Source of the DNA: Candidatus Eisenbacteria bacterium
Lineage (GTDB): Bacteria; Eisenbacteria; RBG-16-71-46; JACRLI01
DNA length: 64,000 nucleotides
NCBI GenBank assembly: GCA_016235265.1
Contig: JACRLI010000002.1
Location: 111,231-175,230, forward strand
Direction: 5' to 3'
Of this stretch, positions 9,464-21,814 are shown piece after piece. Below the pieces are notes generated by a model. It saw nothing but the letters and a program-made list of their open reading frames with translations. It made no database searches and was not told the origin of the DNA. Position 1 is the stretch's first letter. Each line of letters opens with the position of its first letter. A program made the translations under genes and the position numbers.

Positions 9464-9818
9464 TTTCGGGCCATGCCCTGCACCTCGGTGTCAGGCGGCA
9501 TGTCATTCTGGCAGGCGCGAACCGATGCCGCGGCCCGGCCCGAGCGTACCGGGAAACCCCTATCCGACTGCTCCGAAAGCAATTGAAACACCGGAGTTTC
9601 AGGGCGTATCATCCGGCACGGAGGATGCTGTTTTAGCCTCTTTGGCGATTTTCCGCTTGCCGCGCCAGACCCTTCGGCCGGCGTATCCGGTCATGCCCCG
9701 CATCCGGCGAGCCCGGGCTACTGATCCGGGGTTCATGACTGCGGAGAAACAGGACGGGCCCTGATCGGCGCGGTCCTGCCGCAAGTGGTGGTCCCGGGCA
9801 GTGGAGGAGGTCCCTTTC
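9464..9818. other. 355-bp intergenic region with gdh promoter and long leader
   Basis: No gene is evident. It contains the promoter and inverted repeat at 9583-9612 and then a leader of about 200 nt before the glutamate dehydrogenase ATG. Part of it (TGTTTTAGCCTCTTTGGCGATTTT, split here as TGTTTTAGCC and TCTTTGGCGATTTT, around 9629-9652) is distinctly AT-richer than its surroundings. I could not match a known riboswitch. Confidence 0.4.
9583..9612 (+). promoter_or_regulatory. Candidate promoter with overlapping palindromic operator
   Basis: TTGAAA (9583-9588), 18-nt spacer, TATCAT (9607-9612). A perfect 6-bp inverted repeat, TGAAAC-ACCGGA-GTTTCA (9584-9601), overlaps the -35 box and spacer, a usual place for a repressor or activator site. 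It would drive glutamate dehydrogenase, a gene commonly regulated by nitrogen status. Confidence 0.45.
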
Positions 9819-11225
9819 ATGGCGAACGCCGACGTGGGCGTCTTGACGCCGACCGCTTCGAAGACCGACTACATCTCCAGTGTCATCGAGACGACCATCC
9901 GGAAGAACCCGGCGGAGCCCGAGTTCCACCAGGCGGTCAAGGAGGTCCTCGAATCCCTGCGGCCGGCGATCGACAAGCACCCGAAATACCGTGACGCTCG
10001 CATCCTCGAGCGCATCGTCGAGCCCGAGCGCGTGATCATGTTCCGCGTGCCCTGGCTGGACGACAAGGGCCAGGTGCAGTGCAACCGCGGCTTCCGGATC
10101 GAGATGAACAGCGCCATCGGCCCGTACAAGGGTGGCCTGCGCCTTCACCCGTCCGTGAACCTCGGCGTGCTGAAGTTCCTCGCCTTCGAACAGGTGTTCA
10201 AGAACTCGCTCACCACGCTGCCCATGGGCGGCGGCAAGGGCGGCTCGGACTTCGACCCGAAGGGCAAGAGCGACAACGAAGTCATGAAGTTCTGCCAGAG
10301 CTTCATGACCGAACTGTGCCGCCACATCGGCCCGGACACCGACGTCCCGGCCGGTGACATCGGCGTGGGCGGCCGCGAGATCGGCTTCCTCTTCGGGCAG
10401 TACAAGCGCATCCGCAACGAGTTCACCGGCGTGCTCACGGGCAAGGCGCTGAACTGGGGCGGCTCGCTCATCCGTCCGGAAGCCACCGGCTACGGCACGG
10501 TGTACTTCACCGAGGAGATGCTCAAGACGCGCAAGGACTCGCTGCAGGGCAAGGTGGCGCTGGTCTCCGGCAGCGGCAACGTGGCCCAGTACACCGTCGA
10601 GAAGCTGAACGATCTCGGTGCCAAGGCGGTCACGCTCTCCGACTCCGGCGGCTTCATCCACGACCCGGCGGGCATCAACGCCGAGAAGCTGGCGTGGGTC
10701 ATGGAACTCAAGAACGTCAAGCGCGGCCGCATCGAGGAGTACGCCAGGAAGTTCTCCGGCTCCAAGTACACGCCGGTGGACCCGAAGGCCGACTTCAACC
10801 CGCTCTGGGCCGTCCCGGGCGCCCAGCTGGCCTACCCCAGCGCGACGCAGAACGAGATCAACGCCAAGGACGCCGACAACCTGATCAAGAATGGCGTGTT
10901 CGTGATCGGCGAAGGCGCCAACATGCCGAGCACGCTCGATGCCACCAACAAGTTCCTCGCGGCGAAGATCCTGTACGGGCCGGCGAAGGCCGCCAACGCC
11001 GGCGGCGTGGCCACCTCGGGGCTCGAGATGTCGCAGAACAGCCTGCGCCTGGGCTGGACCCGTGAAGAGGTGGACACCCGGCTCCACAACATCATGATCT
11101 CCATCCACAAGAACTCCTTCGAGACCGCCAAGGAATACGGCGCCCCGGGCAACTACGTGCTCGGCGCGAACATCGCCGGTTTCCTGAAGGTGGCGAACTC
11201 GATGCTGGACCAGGGACTGGTGTAG
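9819..11225 (+). CDS. gdhA: Hexameric glutamate dehydrogenase (GdhA type)
   Basis: 468 residues. The ATG at 9819 has GGAGGAGG at 9803-9810, which is preferred over the GTG at 9801 lying at that site. It reductively aminates 2-oxoglutarate with ammonium. Active-site blocks include YKGGLRLHPSVN, the catalytic Lys140 of PMGGGKGGSDFDPKGKSD and PAGDIGVGGREIG. The Rossmann domain starts at VSGSGNVAQYTVEKL. Length (~450) and motifs match the small hexameric NADP-preferring class; coenzyme preference is inferred from family. Base composition is slightly less GC than neighbours, consistent with high expression. It ends at a strong terminator. Confidence 0.95.
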   Translation: MANADVGVLTPTASKTDYISSVIETTIRKNPAEPEFHQAVKEVLESLRPAIDKHPKYRDARILERIVEPERVIMFRVPWLDDKGQVQCNRGFRIEMNSAIGPYKGGLRLHPSVNLGVLKFLAFEQVFKNSLTTLPMGGGKGGSDFDPKGKSDNEVMKFCQSFMTELCRHIGPDTDVPAGDIGVGGREIGFLFGQYKRIRNEFTGVLTGKALNWGGSLIRPEATGYGTVYFTEEMLKTRKDSLQGKVALVSGSGNVAQYTVEKLNDLGAKAVTLSDSGGFIHDPAGINAEKLAWVMELKNVKRGRIEEYARKFSGSKYTPVDPKADFNPLWAVPGAQLAYPSATQNEINAKDADNLIKNGVFVIGEGANMPSTLDATNKFLAAKILYGPAKAANAGGVATSGLEMSQNSLRLGWTREEVDTRLHNIMISIHKNSFETAKEYGAPGNYVLGANIAGFLKVANSMLDQGLV

Positions 11226-11257
11226 TCCCCGGACTCAAGGCGGCAGTATCATTCAAG

Positions 11258-11293
11258 GCGCGGGGTGGGGGCGGCTCCACCCCGCGCTTGCTA
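11258..11293 (+). terminator. Terminator after gdhA
   Basis: Perfect 11-bp stem GCGCGGGGTGG / CCACCCCGCGC (11258-11268, 11277-11287), 8-nt loop, followed by TTGCTATT. It lies 33 nt after the gdhA stop. Confidence 0.7.
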
Positions 11294-11345
11294 TTGCCGG
11301 CCGATTGCCCTTTCCTTTCCTCCCGGGCGAGCGTAGCGTGAAGGT

Positions 11346-12824
11346 ATGAACGTCCTGCTGGTGTACCCGCGTTTTCCGGACACCTTCTGGAGCTTCAAGC
11401 ACGCGCTGAAGTTCATCCACAAGCGCGCGTCGGTCCCGCCCCTGGGCCTGCTCACGGTGGCGGCGATGCTGCCGGCGGGGTGGGGGCGGCGTCTGGTGGA
11501 CCTCAACGTGGGTGAACTGCGCGCCGCAGACCTGGAATGGGCCGACCTGGTGTTCGTGGGCGCGATGATCGCCCAGCGGGATTCCGCGCGCGAGGTGATC
11601 GCGCGCTGCCGGGCTGCGGGGCGGACCGTGGTGGCCGGCGGGCCGCTGTTCGCCGTGAAGCAGGAGCACTTTCCCGGGGTGGACCATTTTGTCCTGGGGG
11701 AGGCCGAGCTCTCGCTGGAGCCCTTCCTGCGGGATTTCCAGGCCGGCGCCGCGCGGCGCGTGTACCACGCCGACGGCCTGGCGGATGTGCGCCTGAGCCC
11801 CGCGCCGCAGTGGGAGCTGGCGGACCTGCGCCGCTACGCCTCGATGAGCGTGCAGTGGTCGCGCGGCTGCCCCTTCGACTGCGATTTCTGCAACGTGACC
11901 GCCATGTTCGGCCACGTGCCCAGGCTCAAGTCGTCCGCGCAGGTGATCGGGGAGCTGGATGCCCTGTACCGCCTGGGCTGGCGCGGCGAGGTGTTCTTCG
12001 TCGATGACAACCTGGTGGGCAACAAGCGCCGGCTGCGGGAGGACCTGCTGCCGGCGCTGATCGCCTGGCGGGAGGGCAAGCGCGGTCTCAGCTTCTACAC
12101 CCAGGCCTCCATCAACCTGGCCGACGACGACGCCCTGATGAGCCGCATGGCGCAGGCGGGCTTCACCACCGTGTTCATCGGCATCGAGACCCCCGACGAG
12201 GCCGGCCTGGCGGAGTGCCACAAGCGGCAGAACACCGGGCGGGACCTGGTGGCCGACGTGAAGCGCATCCAGCGCGCGGGGCTGCAGGTGCAGGGCGGGT
12301 TTATCCTGGGGTTCGACAACGACCTGCCGACCATCTTCCAGCGGCAGGTGGACTTCATCCAGATGAGCGGCATCGTGACCGCGATGGTGGGCCTGCTGCA
12401 GGCGATCCCGGGCACCCGGCTGTGGGAGCGGCTGCACGGGGAGGACCGGCTGCTGGGGGAGTCCACCGGCGACAACGTGGACGGCACGCTCAACTTCGTG
12501 CCGCGCATGGACGCGGCCGCGCTGCGCGAGGGTTACCACCGGGTTTTGGAGCGGCTGTACTCGCCGCGCGAGTACTACCGGCGGGTGCGCACCTTCCTGC
12601 GCGAGTACCATCCCCCGAAGATGGACCTGCGGCTCGACTGGCAGAACTCGCGGGCGTTCGTGTGGTCCAATCTGCGCCTGGGGGTGGTGGGCAGGGAGCG
12701 CTGGCACTACTGGGGGCTGCTGCTCTGGACGCTGTTCCGCCGCCCCACGCTGATGCGGGTGGCGGTCACCCTGGCCATCTACGGGCACCACTTCCGCAAG
12801 ACCTGCGAGGGCATCCGGGCGTAG
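11346..12824 (+). CDS. B12-binding radical SAM protein (DUF4070 type)
   Basis: 492 residues. The N-terminal ~150 residues form a cobalamin-binding-type Rossmann domain (MNVLLVYPRFPDTFW, PPLGLLTVAAMLP, VVAGGP, VLGEAE), though no canonical DxHxxG is visible. The radical SAM cluster motif is CPFDCDFC near residue 177, followed by VFFVDDNLVGNK and FIGIETPD. Architecture and length match cobalamin radical SAM enzymes with a DUF4070 C-terminal region, a group that includes the hopanoid C-2 methylase HpnP. No hopanoid or other pathway genes are adjacent, so I do not assign a substrate. It stands alone, between a terminator and the signalling block. Confidence 0.85.
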   Translation: MNVLLVYPRFPDTFWSFKHALKFIHKRASVPPLGLLTVAAMLPAGWGRRLVDLNVGELRAADLEWADLVFVGAMIAQRDSAREVIARCRAAGRTVVAGGPLFAVKQEHFPGVDHFVLGEAELSLEPFLRDFQAGAARRVYHADGLADVRLSPAPQWELADLRRYASMSVQWSRGCPFDCDFCNVTAMFGHVPRLKSSAQVIGELDALYRLGWRGEVFFVDDNLVGNKRRLREDLLPALIAWREGKRGLSFYTQASINLADDDALMSRMAQAGFTTVFIGIETPDEAGLAECHKRQNTGRDLVADVKRIQRAGLQVQGGFILGFDNDLPTIFQRQVDFIQMSGIVTAMVGLLQAIPGTRLWERLHGEDRLLGESTGDNVDGTLNFVPRMDAAALREGYHRVLERLYSPREYYRRVRTFLREYHPPKMDLRLDWQNSRAFVWSNLRLGVVGRERWHYWGLLLWTLFRRPTLMRVAVTLAIYGHHFRKTCEGIRA

Positions 12825-12855
12825 GCCCGGGGGGCACCTTGCCCCACCCCGGGCC
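12824..12855 (+). terminator. Possible stem-loop terminator lacking a T-tail
   Basis: GGCCCGGGG / CCCCGGGCC stem (12824-12832, 12847-12855) with an inner GGC/GCC extension, starting at the last base of the radical SAM stop codon. No T-run follows, so termination efficiency is doubtful. Confidence 0.4.
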
Positions 12856-13006
12856 GGGACCGCCGGCCGAAGTATTCCCTCGACTCTGCTCCTGAACTTC
12901 CTGCATCATATGCGCATCCAACAGTCAGGCCGCCTGATGTGAGCCGGCAACGGTTCCGGACGTCACCCCCGCGTTCGCCGGATTCCCCGGCACGGAGGCC
13001 CCCCGC

Positions 13007-14637
13007 GTGCCCCTGTTTCTCTCCGCGAACATCGCCGAGAAGTTCCAGGTCTGGCCCCTCGACGGGCCGGTGCTGGGCATCGGCCGGTCCTCGCGCCACG
13101 CCATCCACCTCGCCGACGCCACCGTCTCCAAGGACCATGCCGAGATTTCGCGGCGCGGCGAGCTGTACTTCGTCCACGACCTGGGCAGCCGCAACGGCAC
13201 CCGCGTGAACGGGGTGGCGGCCGCCGAACCGCTGCCGCTGCGGGACGGGGACCGCCTGGAAATCGGCCAGCTGGTGCTGCGCGTGTCCGAGGGCGAGCCG
13301 GTGCAGCGGGTGCGCTTCCAGGAGTCCATGGCCCTCAGCACCTCGGTGAAACTCCGGGTGGACGGGATGCTCAAGGGCCCGCCGCAGGAGACGGCCGCCA
13401 CGCCCCAGCTGGTGCGGCTGCTGGCCGAGGCCGGGCGCATGCTGGTGCTGCCGCGGCCACTCAAGGAGACCTGCGACCAGATCCTGGAGGTCATCGAACG
13501 CGCGGTGCCCGCCTCGCGCCACGTGCTGCTGATGCGCGAGAAACCCGGCACCGAGCCGGTGCAGGTCGCGGCGCGCTGGCGCGGCGGCCGGGCGGGCCAG
13601 CCGCTGGCGCTCTCCACCGCCATCCTCAAGGCGGTGCTGGAGGAGTGCACCTCGGTGCTCACGGAGGATGCCTCGGCCGACCCCCGGTTCCAGGGCCAGC
13701 AGAGCATCGTCTCCCAGTCGGTGCACTCGGTGATGGCGGTGCCGCTCTTCGACAACGAGCGCGTGCTGGGCCTCATCTACGTGGACAGCCAGGAGATGAT
13801 GGTGCGCTTCTCCGAGTCGCACCTGGAGGTGCTGTCGCTGCTGGCCAACATGGCGGCGGTCAAGATCACCAACGCGCGACTGCTGGAGGCCGAGGCGGCG
13901 CGGGCGCGCATTGCCCAGGAACTGGCCACGGCCACGCGCATCCAGCGCGCGCTGCTGCCCGCCCACCCGCCGGAGATTCCCGGGTACACCTTCGAGCTCT
14001 TCCTCGAGACGTGCTACGAGGTGGGGGGCGATCTCTACGACATTCACCTGCAGCCGGACGGCTCGGTGGTGTTCCTGGTCGCGGACGTCTCCGGCAAGGG
14101 CGTGGGCGCCTCGCTGCTGATGTCCTCGTTCCTGGCCGGGGCGAGGGTGCTGTGCCACGCGTTGCACGACCTGGGCGCGCTGGCCGCGCAGCTCAACCAC
14201 ATGATGTGCGAGAGCACCGGCTCGATGCACTTCGTGACCGGCTTCATCGGCTTCCTGGACCCCGCCACCGGGGTGATCCGCTACGTGAGCGGCGGGCACC
14301 CGCCGCCGATCGTCGTGGGGCCCGGCGGGGTGCGCGAAGTCTCGGTGCAGGACGGCGGCCTGCCCTTCGGCATCATGGAGGACGCCGAGTACCGCGAGTC
14401 CTCCACCCGGCTCGAGCCCGGCGAGCTGCTGGTGCTGTTCACCGACGGCGTGCCCGAGGCGCGCCGCGGGGACGAGTTGTACGAGGAGGAGCGCCTGCGG
14501 CAGCTGCTCGCGGGCCTGCCGGGTCCGCTCGATCCGGCGGAGGCGCGCCGCAGGATCCTCGAGAGTGTCGCGGAATTCGTGGGTGACGAGCCCCGGGGCG
14601 ACGACATCACGCTTCTCCTGGTACGGAGGGACCCGTA

Positions 14638-14638
<1 letters not shown>
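13007..14638 (+). CDS. FHA-GAF-SpoIIE/RsbU-type serine phosphatase
   Basis: 543 residues from GTG 13007 with GGAGG at 12994-12998. Three domains: FHA at about 1-95 (GIGRSSRHAIHL, SKDHAEIS, DLGSRNGT), which binds phosphothreonine; GAF at about 140-290; and a PP2C/SpoIIE phosphatase at about 310-543 (ATRIQRALLPAHPP, GGDLYDIH, VADVSGKGVGASL, SGGHPPPIV, LFTDGVPEAR, DDITLLLV). Such proteins dephosphorylate anti-sigma antagonists or other phosphoproteins. It shares the TAATG junction with the kinase gene that follows, so the FHA domain may dock on the phosphorylated kinases. Upstream GAACTT-17-TCCAA (12894-12921) resembles an extracytoplasmic-sigma promoter, weakly. Confidence 0.9.
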
Positions 14639-17297
<2,659 letters not shown>

Positions 17298-17301
<4 letters not shown>

Positions 17302-20006
17302 GCCTCGCCCCCGGAAGCAAGTTGGGCCCCTACGACGTCCTCGCGCCCCTCGGCGCGGGCGGCATGGGGGAGGTGTGGCTGGCGCGCGACCCGCGGCTGG
17401 AGCGGGAGGTGGCCATCAAGGCGCTCCCCGAGGCCTTCGCGCGCGATCCCGAACGACTGGCCCGCTTCGACCGCGAGGCGCGGCTGCTGGCCTCCCTCCA
17501 CCATCCCAACATCGCGGGCATCCTGGGCCTGGAGGAAGTGGACGGCCGCCGTTACCTGGTGCTGGAATACGTGGAGGGGCCCACCCTCGCGGAGCGGCTG
17601 TCCCAGGGCCAGCTCCCCCTGGCCGAGGCCGTGGACGTGTGCCGCCAGATCGCCACGGCCGTGGAGGCGGCGCACGAGAGCGGGGTCATTCACCGCGACC
17701 TCAAGCCCGGCAACGTGAAGATCACACCGACCGGGGAGGTGAAGGTCCTCGACTTCGGCCTGGCCAAGGGCGGAGTGGCCGCGGCCTCCGGCTCCGACCC
17801 CAACCTGACCGCCTCGCCCACCCTCACCCACGCGGCCACCATGGCCGGCGTCATCCTCGGCACGGCGGCGTACATGAGTCCCGAGCAGGCGCGCGGGCGC
17901 GGTGTGGACCGGAGGACCGACATCTGGTCCTTCGGGTGCGTGCTCTACGAGTGCCTCACGGGGCAGGCGCTGTTCCAGGGGGAGACCGTCTCGGACCTGA
18001 TCGCCCGCATCCTGGAGCGCGAGCCCGACTGGTCCGCGCTGCCGGCGGCCACGCCCGTGCGGGTGCGCGAGCTGCTTCGCCGCTGCCTGCGCCGCGACCC
18101 GAAGGAGCGCCTGCGGGACATGGGCGACGCGCGACTGGAACTGGTCGAGGCGATGTCCTCGCCCCCGCCCGAAGTCGCGCCCGCGGCGGGGGAGGCCGCC
18201 GGGCGCGGTCGCCGTCGGGGACGCATGGCCTGGTTCGCCATCGGTCTTGCCCTGGTGGCGCTCTCCGCGGGTGCGGCGGCAGTGGCACGGCTGGCCTTGC
18301 GGCCGCCGGGCGCGGGAACCCTCCGGGTCTCGGTCCAGGCCCCGGACGGGCTCGACCTGAGCGGGGAAGTTCCTGATGTCACCATCTCCCCCGACGGCCG
18401 CACCATCGTCTTCGCGGCCCTGGACACCACCGGCACACGGGCCCTGTGGCTGCGCCCGCTGGATTCGAATACCGCGCGCCGGCTGCCCGGAACGCAGGGG
18501 GCGGTGATCCCGTTCTGGTCACCGGACAGCCGCCAGCTGGCATTCTTCGCCGGGGGCGAGCTCAAGCGCATGACGGTCCAGGACGAGGACATCCAGGTCG
18601 TGTGTCCCGCGCCCAACCCGCGCGGTGGCGCGTGGGGGCGTGGCGATGTAATCGTCTTCGCTCCCACCGGTTCCGGGCCCCTGATGCGGGTGGCCGCGAG
18701 CGGGGGGGAGGCTCAGCGGGCCACCACCCTGGACTCCACCCGCGGCGAGACCGCGCACCGATTTCCCTGCTTCCTGCCCGACGGGCGCCACTTCCTCTAC
18801 GTGGCGCTGCCCGGAAAGGACTCCCAGGTGGCCACGCGCATGGGGGAGACCGGGGCGGTCCGGCCCGGTCCGATCGTGCTCTCCTCCACCGGCGCGCCGG
18901 TCTACGCCGAGCCCGGGTACCTCCTGTACAACCGTCAGGGGACCGTGGTGGCGCAGCGCTTCGATGGCCGGTCGCGGCGTCTCCGGGGATCCCCGCAGCC
19001 GGTGCGGGGGCTCGTGGACGCCAGCGGAAGTTACTCGGGCTCGCCGGTGGTGATGGCCTCCCGGGCCGGCGTGCTGGTGCAGCGCGACGTGCGTTCCGCG
19101 AACGACCGCGTGGACCTGCTCGACATCTCGGGGAAGGCCCTGAGCACCCTGGCGCTGCCGGAGAACTACTATTCCACGCCGCGATTCTCCCCCGACGGCA
19201 CGAAGCTGGTCCTCAACTCCTCGCACGTGGGTTCCAACGTCAGCCCGCTGTGGATGGTGGACCTGCGGCGCGGGATTTCGTCCCGCTTCACGTTCGAGGG
19301 CACATTCGACAGCGACGGGGCCTGGACGCCCGACGGCGGGCGCGTGATCTACGGCTCCGCGCGGAGGAAGGGCCGGGAAATCTACTGGAGGAAGGCCGAC
19401 GCGTCCGGGCCGGAGGTGCGCCTGGCGGAGGTTCCCAACCTGTTCAACGATCCCAGCACCGTGAGCCCCGACGGGCGCTTCGTGGTGTACCGGTCCCTCA
19501 GCGGCGAGACCGGCGAGGACCTGTGGATGCTGGCCACGGATGGCAAGACCCCTCCGGCCCCGCTGATCCGTACCCGGTTCAACGAGCTCGACGCGGACAT
19601 CTCGCCCGACGGACGCTGGATCGCCTATCGCTCCGACGAGTCGGGGCGCCTGGAAATCTACGTGGCGTCGTTCCCGGGGCTGGCGGAGAAGACGCGCGTG
19701 TCCAACGACGGCGCCGCCCCGGTCCTGAACAGTACTGCGACCTGGGTCCGCTGGCGGCGGGACGGGCGCGCGCTCCACTTCATCGGGGGCGACGGGCAGA
19801 CCATCATGCAGGCCGACGTCGAGCCCGGGGCGGCGTTTCGGGCCGCGGCGCCGCGGCCCCTGTTGCGCCTGCCCCGCGGCTTCGTGGACGCGGACATCTC
19901 CCCGGACGGACGGCAGGTCGTGGTGTGCATGCCGACCGGCGTGGAGGGGCGTGGCGCGATCAACCTGGTGATGAACTGGGTGCGGGAACTGGAGCCGGGC
20001 AGGTAG
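17298..20006 (+). CDS. Second transmembrane Ser/Thr protein kinase with TolB-like propeller
   Basis: 902 residues; ATG at 17298 overlaps the preceding TGA. Kinase domain about 11-280 (GAGGMGEVWLARD, VAIK, HRDLKPGN, DFGLAKG, SPEQARGRGVD), a membrane segment around 310-332 (MAWFAIGLALVALSAGAAAV) and PD40 repeats to the end (SPDGRTIVF, FWSPDSRQLAFF, SPDGTKLVLNS, TPDGGRVIYGS, SPDGRWIAYRSDESGRLEIYV). It is clearly a tandem duplicate of the upstream kinase but has diverged in the sensor half, so the two probably read different ligands or work as a pair. Last gene of the FHA-phosphatase/kinase operon; it converges on the gene at 20019-20945. Confidence 0.93.
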
Positions 20007-20018
20007 TCGACCCCGGGA

Positions 20019-20945
20019 TCAGGGCGGCGGCGGACCGATCGGAAGGGACCCCGCCGGATGGCGCATCCCGCGCACCAGGGACAGGATTTCCTCGAGGTCC
20101 TCGTCCGTGAGCAGCACCGTCCCCCGGGGTGCCGCCCCGCGGTCGCGAACGGCCAGCAACGGGCCGTGGACGCCCAGCAGCGCGGGGGACCCGTCTTCCA
20201 GCGTCCCTTCGCGCAGCCCTTCGACCGGGAATTCCCGCCGCCCCTCCGGGTCGTCGATCCACAGCGCCCCGCGCGTAAGCGTGACCTGCTCCCACCTCCA
20301 GCTGAAGATGGCCGCCAGGGCGAAGAAGCCCGCACCCGCGGCGGGCGCGGCGAGCAGCACCCAGGCGCCGAGGCCGCCGCCCAGCACGAACGCCAGCGCT
20401 GCCACGCCCATCGCGCCGCGCAGGCACCATTCCTTCCAGCGCCACGGCGCCAGGGCCACGTGGAACGCCCCTTCCGGCACCTCGAAGGCGGCGGACGGGG
20501 GCGCGGCCCCCGCGGCAGCCTCGCCGGCCGCGCCCACGCGCGGTTCCTCCGCCTCGAAGCGCGACTTCCAGGATGTTCCGCAGTCCGCGCAATTCCACCG
20601 GCGCATCCAGAACGGCACGAATGGCAGGCCGAAGGCGAACATGACCGGCATGGCCAGCAGCATGGCCCGCGAGGGCAATTCCCGGCGCGTCCGAGGCGAT
20701 CCGCACTCGGGGCAGGTCACCGCCGCCGGCCGGGCCGAGAGCAGCACCTGGCGCGCGCGGTCCACATCGGCGGCGCCCACGCGCACCTTCACGCCGCCCA
20801 CGCCCACGGAGTAGAGCCAGTCCGTCGCCACCAGGTACTCGTCGCCGAGGCGGGTCTCGATGCCGTGATGCGCCAGCGCGGCGCGGCAATTCTGCGCCTC
20901 CACCGCGGAGGCGAAGGCGGCGATGGTGACGAAGTCGTCGGTCAT
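20019..20945 (-). CDS. DUF2007-domain membrane protein with zinc ribbon
   Basis: 308 residues on the minus strand. The N-terminal ~70 residues (VTIAAFASAVEAQNCRAALA, GIETRLGDEY, KVRVGAADVDRARQVL) match the DUF2007 'putative signal transducing protein' fold. Then comes a zinc-ribbon pair (CPECGSP and CADCGTSW) flanking a hydrophobic hairpin (AMLLAMPVMFAFGLPFVPFW), an Ala-rich linker, and two further hydrophobic segments near 190-230. The last ~60 residues resemble a membrane-associated PH-like domain with a stretch ending in LTDEDLEEILSLV. Function unknown. A promoter lies only 6 nt from the ATG, so the mRNA may be leaderless. It is the only minus-strand gene between the left end and 62.6 kb. 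Confidence 0.75.
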   Translation of the reverse strand: MTDDFVTIAAFASAVEAQNCRAALAHHGIETRLGDEYLVATDWLYSVGVGGVKVRVGAADVDRARQVLLSARPAAVTCPECGSPRTRRELPSRAMLLAMPVMFAFGLPFVPFWMRRWNCADCGTSWKSRFEAEEPRVGAAGEAAAGAAPPSAAFEVPEGAFHVALAPWRWKEWCLRGAMGVAALAFVLGGGLGAWVLLAAPAAGAGFFALAAIFSWRWEQVTLTRGALWIDDPEGRREFPVEGLREGTLEDGSPALLGVHGPLLAVRDRGAAPRGTVLLTDEDLEEILSLVRGMRHPAGSLPIGPPPP

Positions 20946-21329
20946 GCGCGGAAACTACCGCCACTGCGGTGTTTGTCAACGACGGCGCGGGGCGGGAGCC
21001 CGCCGATCCGCGGGTCCGCCACGGACGAGGCGCGCCGTCGGCGCCGATTCCGTGGCCCCCACATTGTGAAGGAACGCACGAGCCGTGCGTGGCCGCCGCC
21101 GTGCGCGGCGGGCACGGCCGACGGGAAGGACCGCGCGTGAGCCGCGCCGGCCCGCGCCGCGGATGTGCGGATCGCCGCCAGTTTCCCGCGATCGGGGGAG
21201 CGCGGCAGTGCAATTTCGGGTACAATTCATGCGAGTATTATCGAGCGGGGGCTGCCGGCTGCAACGCGCTGGCCGACCGGCCCCTGCCACAGGCTAGTCG
21301 CGGGCAGAGACCCGCGCACGGGAGGGATC
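20946..21329. other. 384-bp divergent intergenic region
   Basis: Separates the minus-strand DUF2007 gene from the plus-strand secreted-protein pair. It contains the minus-strand promoter at 20952-20979 and an AT-richer patch (TACAAT at 21221-21226, TATTAT at 21236-21241) that may hold the plus-strand promoter, but I find no acceptable -35 box for it. No gene is visible. Confidence 0.4.
20952..20979 (-). promoter_or_regulatory. Minus-strand promoter, apparently leaderless
   Basis: Read on the minus strand: TTGACA (20979-20974), 16-nt spacer, TAGTTT (20957-20952), then 6 nt and the ATG at 20945. The expected transcription start coincides with the A of the ATG, and there is no Shine-Dalgarno. 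Confidence 0.45.
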
Positions 21330-21812
21330 ATGCGCAAGATTCTGCACCCCGGACCCACCGCCACGCTCATGACCACGGCCGTGTTGTTGACCCTGTGTCT
21401 CGCCGTCCAGGACGCGGCTGCCCGCTCACGCAAGGACGGCCCCGCCCGGAAGTCCGGCCCGGCCCAAAAGGCCGACCTCCGTCCCTCCGGCGCGCCGGTG
21501 GTCTCGGGTCTCGTGGTGGCCGTGGACCCGCTGAGCGGGCGCCAGTCGCTGCCGACCCTGGAGCAGCTCGCGGAGCTCTCGGCGGCCGAGAAGCACATGC
21601 TCAGCCGCTCCGACGCGGGGCTGGTGCAGCACCGGCTGGCCAACGGCGCGGTGGTGCTGGACCTGGACGGCCGCTTCCAGGAGTTCACCTTCGTGCGCCT
21701 CGGGCCCGGCGGAGGGAGGCACTTCTCGTGCATGGACGACGCGCCGGTCCTGCGCCGGGCGCTGAAGCCCGCGGATCCCGCGCGCGACGCCTCCGGCCTG
21801 GAGGTGAAGTAG
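21330..21812 (+). CDS. Small secreted protein of unknown function
   Basis: 160 residues; ATG 21330 with GGAGG at 21321-21325. An N-terminal signal sequence (hydrophobic TATLMTTAVLLTLCLAVQ, then AAARSRKDG) precedes a basic linker and a compact C-terminal part containing LEQLAELSAAEKHMLSRS, HRLANGAVVLDLDGRFQEF and HFSCMDD. No known enzyme motif. It lies 2 nt before the metalloprotease gene, so the two are co-translated; an inhibitor, chaperone or exported partner of that protease is possible but not shown. Confidence 0.7.
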   Translation: MRKILHPGPTATLMTTAVLLTLCLAVQDAAARSRKDGPARKSGPAQKADLRPSGAPVVSGLVVAVDPLSGRQSLPTLEQLAELSAAEKHMLSRSDAGLVQHRLANGAVVLDLDGRFQEFTFVRLGPGGGRHFSCMDDAPVLRRALKPADPARDASGLEVK

Positions 21813-21814
21813 CC

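Noticed and set aside
9613-9818. Riboswitch in the gdhA leader
   Set aside because: No recognisable consensus of glutamine or other amino-acid riboswitches; left as an unclassified leader.
11346-12824. Calling the radical SAM gene hpnP
   Set aside because: Architecture is shared by many cobalamin radical SAM enzymes and no hopanoid genes are adjacent.
21221-21241. Promoter for the secreted-protein pair (TACAAT, TATTAT)
   Set aside because: The -10-like boxes lack a credible -35 at 16-18 nt; noted only as an AT-rich patch.
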